Shown piece after piece: positions 61,055-64,000 of a stretch of DNA of 64,000 nt. Position 1 is the stretch's first letter; every line of letters begins with the position of its first letter. Under the pieces are notes generated by a model. That model had not been told where the DNA came from. It did not search any database and saw only the letters and a list, made by a program, of their open reading frames with translations. Both the position numbers and the translations under genes were made by a program. The DNA is from Deltaproteobacteria bacterium. GTDB taxonomy: Bacteria > Myxococcota_A > UBA9160 > UBA4427. The stretch is from contig JAJDAO010000073.1 in the NCBI GenBank assembly GCA_029261835.1, forward strand, positions 186,001 to 250,000, read 5' to 3'.

Positions 61055-62299
61055 TCAGTGTCGCCCGCGCCTGCGAGACCACGTAAGCGCGCCGAATCCC
61101 AGGCTGAGGAGCGCGCCCGACGTAGCAATGGTGATCGCGATTCCTCCCACGGGCACGTACACCGGAACGGGCAGTAGGTCCAAGGCGTCGAGCTCGTCGG
61201 CGCCAAACGGCCCGGCGGTGCCACCGCGGGCCGTCGTCAGTCCCAGGGATTCGGCAGCGATGAAGATCGCCGGCAGCCCACCGGCAACGAAGGGCACGGT
61301 CAAGACGTCGCCCGGCTCGATCGGTATGCCGAGCATGCTGTCCAGGCCGCCGATGACCGCGGAGCCACGGCGCACGGAGAAGTAGACCGTGTCGCCGGGG
61401 GTGTAGGTGAGGGTTCCGTCGGCATCGTCGAAGATCAGCGCGTCCAGATCATCCGTGTGCATGCCCGACACCAGATCGAGCCCCAGCGTCGCCGCGGGGA
61501 TCGCCAGCGCAGGAGCGCCGCCCGCGGCAGAGACCAACACGTCGGCCGCGGCGAATCCGTTCGCGATCGCGGTGCCGTTGTTTACCGGTGGAAATGGCTC
61601 GAGCGCGTCGGGAAAGGTGGCGTCCAGAGAGAAGAAGATGGGGCCGGTCAGGTCCGGGAACACCGTGTCCACGTCGACAGCATCGAGGTTGTCCCCGGGG
61701 TCGGGCACGAAGCCCGGCGTCGGCGGGTTGGGCTCGATCAGGCCGACGCCCGGTAGTCCGCTCGGGATCAGTCCATCGCCGTCGGTATAGGCGGTGTTGC
61801 CGGGCCCTCCCGGCGGCGTGGGGACCACCGGGCCGAGGTATCGGAAGACATCCGCCGAGGCTTCGGCGGCACCCGCCGATCCTTCGCTGAAGACGTCCGG
61901 TGGCGTCGGTCCGGCGACGCCCGTGGCGAAGTCATCGACCGAGAATACGAGCTCTCCGGTCGTATCCCTGCCGTACGACAACGCGTCCAGCTCGTAGAAG
62001 CCCGACGCGCCGGGCACGATCCCCAGACCGCCCGGCAGCACACCGGGTCCGCCGGCGGGTCCCGCCACCTCGATTCCCGGAGCCGGCAACGGCCCGGGCA
62101 GTGGGGGATTGGGTCCCGGCGGTCCCGGTGCTCCCGGCGTCAGGATGTCGCCCGCGGTGATGGCGAATGGGCCCCAGGCGTCGGGCGCACCGGCGGTCGG
62201 GCCCTGGAAGTCGATCGAGAAGGTGAATGCCGAGCCGAGCGCGGGAGTCATCGTCGCGACTGCGAGCACCAGGCCGAGCGCCAGAGAGAGTCGCCTCAT
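61055..62299 (-). CDS. Secreted Pro/Gly-rich protein with LDAL motifs and C-terminal sorting-like tail
   Basis: 414 residues, GGAGGGG before the ATG. A signal peptide ('LSLALGLVLAVATMTPALGS') is followed by a Pro/Gly-rich stretch at residues 50-95. A recurring '(D/E)LDAL'-type motif appears four times ('FYELDALSY', 'NLDAVDVD', 'DDLDALIF', 'DELDALDL'), each followed by predicted beta strands such as 'LTYTPGDTVYFSVRRGS'. The C-terminus 'ITIATSGALLSLGFGAL' then 'TWSRRRGRH' is a helix plus basic tail, like PEP-CTERM-type exported proteins. Function unknown; probably exported and anchored or processed at the envelope. Confidence 0.7.
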   Translation of the reverse strand: MRRLSLALGLVLAVATMTPALGSAFTFSIDFQGPTAGAPDAWGPFAITAGDILTPGAPGPPGPNPPLPGPLPAPGIEVAGPAGGPGVLPGGLGIVPGASGFYELDALSYGRDTTGELVFSVDDFATGVAGPTPPDVFSEGSAGAAEASADVFRYLGPVVPTPPGGPGNTAYTDGDGLIPSGLPGVGLIEPNPPTPGFVPDPGDNLDAVDVDTVFPDLTGPIFFSLDATFPDALEPFPPVNNGTAIANGFAAADVLVSAAGGAPALAIPAATLGLDLVSGMHTDDLDALIFDDADGTLTYTPGDTVYFSVRRGSAVIGGLDSMLGIPIEPGDVLTVPFVAGGLPAIFIAAESLGLTTARGGTAGPFGADELDALDLLPVPVYVPVGGIAITIATSGALLSLGFGALTWSRRRGRH

Positions 62300-63084
62300 G
62301 AAGTGTCCCCTCCACGTGAGGTCCGGGTCCTGCGAACCCGGCCGGCGTCAATGCCCCGGCTCTGACGCGGATCTCGCGTACGGAGGGCAGTCCGCCGCTT
62401 GTCGGTGTATGAAAGAACGGCACGCGAATCTTGTAGACGGTTGTCCTCCGCCCTTGATGAGTTGCCTTGCGCTTACGCTTCGTAGTGTCAATTCGTCGGC
62501 GCGCTCCGAAAGCGCTGCTACGTGGCTGATGGAGATGCAGCCATCCTCGTCTGCATCTCCTTTCGCTCTCAGACCGCTGCGGAGCGATCGTTCGCGAGAG
62601 GAGTCTTCGCTGCAGCGATACGCAACTCCGCGGTCAGGCGTGAATCCTTGTTGATCCTCTCACCGAGCGGGAGGCACGGTCAAGGCGAATAGTCAGCTCA
62701 GCCGCGGCGAGTTCGCAATGCTTGGGGGGCGCTCTCCGGGGGGGCCTACCTACGTCGAAGTCACCGACAGTCCCACGCGCGCGCCAGCCCGTTTCGTAAG
62801 AAGAGCCTTTGCTTTCATTGTCGACGCCTTGAGCGACTGTATATCCGTGCGCATGAGACAGTCCTGCTGCCCGGGAGCGGATGTTCGTGCAGTCACGATC
62901 GAGTGTGTCAGGCAGCGGGCGGCCCCGGGGAAAGCCTGCGACACGTCGTGCCCCGCGCCCTTTCTATGGCCTTAGCCTAATCGGAGAACTCCCTGCTGGA
63001 CGACCCGCGGCGCGCGTGTCGTCCCGACCCGGTGTTGCATCGGGCGCTCGCTTCCTGGCGGCCGGGTGAAGCCCGGCCCCGTCT
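62300..63084. other. 785-bp region without a convincing gene
   Basis: Short open frames here have no recognisable protein character. A perfect 10-bp stem (62531-62540 with 62551-62560) is the only clear structure. The region lies upstream of the LDAL protein and behind the esterase at 63085. Confidence 0.5.
62531..62560. repeat. Perfect 10-bp hairpin in noncoding DNA
   Basis: GGAGATGCAG and CTGCATCTCC flank a 10-base loop, followed on the plus strand by TTTCGCTCTC. It might end transcription, or be a remnant palindrome; no gene on the plus strand ends nearby. Confidence 0.4.
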
Positions 63085-63996
63085 TCAGACGCGCAGGCCC
63101 CGGCGCAGGGCCGCCATCATCTCCTCGCTGCTCCGGCGCGAGACCTCGGCGTCGCGGATCAGCGAAGATCCGTGAAAGGTGCCGGGGAACTGGTGCAGCT
63201 CCACGGAGACGCCCTGCTCCAGCAGGCGCATGGCATAGACGAGGCCCTCATCACGCAACGGGTCGTACTCCATGGTGGAGATGTAGGCGGGAGGGAGTCC
63301 TCGCAGATCCTCGGCCCGGGCAGGCGCGGCGTAGGGAGAAACGTCGCCGCCAAGCATCTCACCGAGGTAGTAGCGCCAGCTCACGATGGCGTTCGGCCGA
63401 TTCCAAAGCGGGGTATCGGTGAACTGCTTCATGGAGGGTGTCTCGAGCCGATCGTCGAGTTCGGGGATGTTGAGCACCTGGAAGCAGAGCGACGGTCCAC
63501 TGCGATCGCGTGCCATCAGCGCGACACCCGCGGCCAAACCGCCCCCGGCGCTTCCGCCCATGACGGCGACCCGCTCCGCGTCGATGCCGAGTTCGCTCGC
63601 GTTCTTCGTCATCCACGCCAGGGCTGCGTAGCAATCCTCGATGCCGGAGGGAAAGGGGTGCTCGGGCGCCAGGCGGTAGTCGACCGAGACGACGACGGCG
63701 TCGGCCGCCACCGCGGTCTGAGCGATGCCAAGGTGCTCGGTCTCGAGATCCCCGACGCAGAAGCCTCCGCCGTGGATGTAGAGCACGCCGGGCAGGGCGC
63801 CGTCTGCGCCGTCTGCGCCGTCGGGGCGATAGACGCGAACGCCCACCTCCGGCGCGCCGGTGGGGCCCGGAATCCATCGATCGTCCCAGCCCACACCCTG
63901 GGGCGCCGGCATCGCCCCGACCATCGAGCCGATCATCTCGACCATCTCGGCCCGGGCGGCAGGCATGTCGGACCAATCGGCCTCGACGGGCAGCAT
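63085..63996 (-). CDS. HSL-family alpha/beta hydrolase (esterase), at window edge
   Basis: 303 residues if the ATG at 63996 is the start; only four bases of window remain upstream, so a longer N-terminus is possible. Hormone-sensitive-lipase signatures: 'YIHGGGFCVGDLE' (HGGG oxyanion hole), 'VSVDYRLAPEHPFPSG', 'VAVMGGSAGGGLAAG' (nucleophile Ser), 'YDPLRDEGLVYA' (acid Asp) and 'FPGTFHGSS' (His). It hydrolyses short or medium acyl esters; no signal peptide is visible. Three 9-bp repeats at 63797-63823 lengthen a DGA loop. Confidence 0.87.
   Translation of the reverse strand: MLPVEADWSDMPAARAEMVEMIGSMVGAMPAPQGVGWDDRWIPGPTGAPEVGVRVYRPDGADGADGALPGVLYIHGGGFCVGDLETEHLGIAQTAVAADAVVVSVDYRLAPEHPFPSGIEDCYAALAWMTKNASELGIDAERVAVMGGSAGGGLAAGVALMARDRSGPSLCFQVLNIPELDDRLETPSMKQFTDTPLWNRPNAIVSWRYYLGEMLGGDVSPYAAPARAEDLRGLPPAYISTMEYDPLRDEGLVYAMRLLEQGVSVELHQFPGTFHGSSLIRDAEVSRRSSEEMMAALRRGLRV
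63797..63823. repeat. Three tandem 9-bp repeats in the esterase gene
   Basis: GCGCCGTCT, GCGCCGTCT and GCGCCGTCG follow one another and encode a DGADGADGA loop, a typical slippage-prone coding repeat. Confidence 0.75.
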
Positions 63997-64000
63997 CGGA

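Noticed and set aside
1..64000. tRNA, rRNA, CRISPR, transposase or phage genes
   Set aside because: I looked for cloverleaf sequences, regularly spaced repeats and transposase-like proteins and saw none; a dedicated RNA search could still find a small RNA.

Overview
The window is 64 kb of GC-rich, densely packed, mixed-strand bacterial chromosome with about 57 protein genes. I saw no rRNA, tRNA, CRISPR array, phage or transposase gene. The gene content (several short-chain dehydrogenases, three luciferase-like F420/flavin monooxygenases, paired acyl-CoA dehydrogenases, CaiB CoA-transferase, DUF1214, sulfatase-like lipoproteins, a Tat-exported type II DMSO-reductase-family enzyme, PEP-CTERM-like C-termini) suggests an uncultured Gram-negative environmental heterotroph of the Binatota / Myxococcota / 'deltaproteobacterial' kind. 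That placement is inference from content only.

Layout. 1-12 kb: a giant secreted beta-helix protein cut by the window edge, an anchored alpha/beta hydrolase, an LLM oxidoreductase, a GT-C glycosyltransferase, an amidohydrolase, a c4-like dihaem cytochrome, P-II (glnB) and an SDR. 12-17.8 kb: two divergent sulfatase-type lipoproteins and two divergent SDRs. 18-24 kb: a tight catabolic operon (ACAD, CaiB, two single-domain MaoC-like hydratases, second ACAD, SRPBCC, DUF1214) whose paired ACAD and paired hot-dog subunits resemble the heteromeric enzymes of steroid side-chain degradation. 24-34 kb: an M19 dipeptidase; a reverse-strand operon (enoyl-CoA hydratase, LLM oxidoreductase, phosphotriesterase-like, GmhA-like); a thiolase-tetR operon; MFS, SDR and a PGPGW membrane protein. 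A near-identical palindromic site lies before both the ACAD operon and the thiolase-tetR operon, so one TetR regulator may control both. 34-46 kb: SpoU methyltransferase, SGNH-like protein, a molybdopterin/Fe-S oxidoreductase pair (alpha and beta only), a radical SAM protein, a divergent HxlR/CMD pair with a clear operator, a GFA protein, a transglutaminase-like protein, a crotonase and a PEP mutase/isocitrate lyase-family enzyme.

46-56 kb: metals. A complete nickel ECF import operon (small ORF, CbiL/NikL-like, nikM, nikQ, nikO, nikR) runs on the reverse strand from a candidate NikR box. Diverging from it, behind a truncated DUF2231 gene, is a CusCBA-type Cu/Ag efflux operon. Its CusA-like pump carries a periplasmic insertion of roughly 110 residues with two canonical EF-hand calcium loops, the most unusual structure in the window.

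56-64 kb: another LLM oxidoreductase, SnoaL-like protein, ADP-ribosylglycohydrolase, APH-like kinase, glutathione S-transferase, a secreted proline/glycine-rich protein with an LDAL motif, a 785-bp stretch without a convincing gene, and an HSL-type esterase at the right edge.
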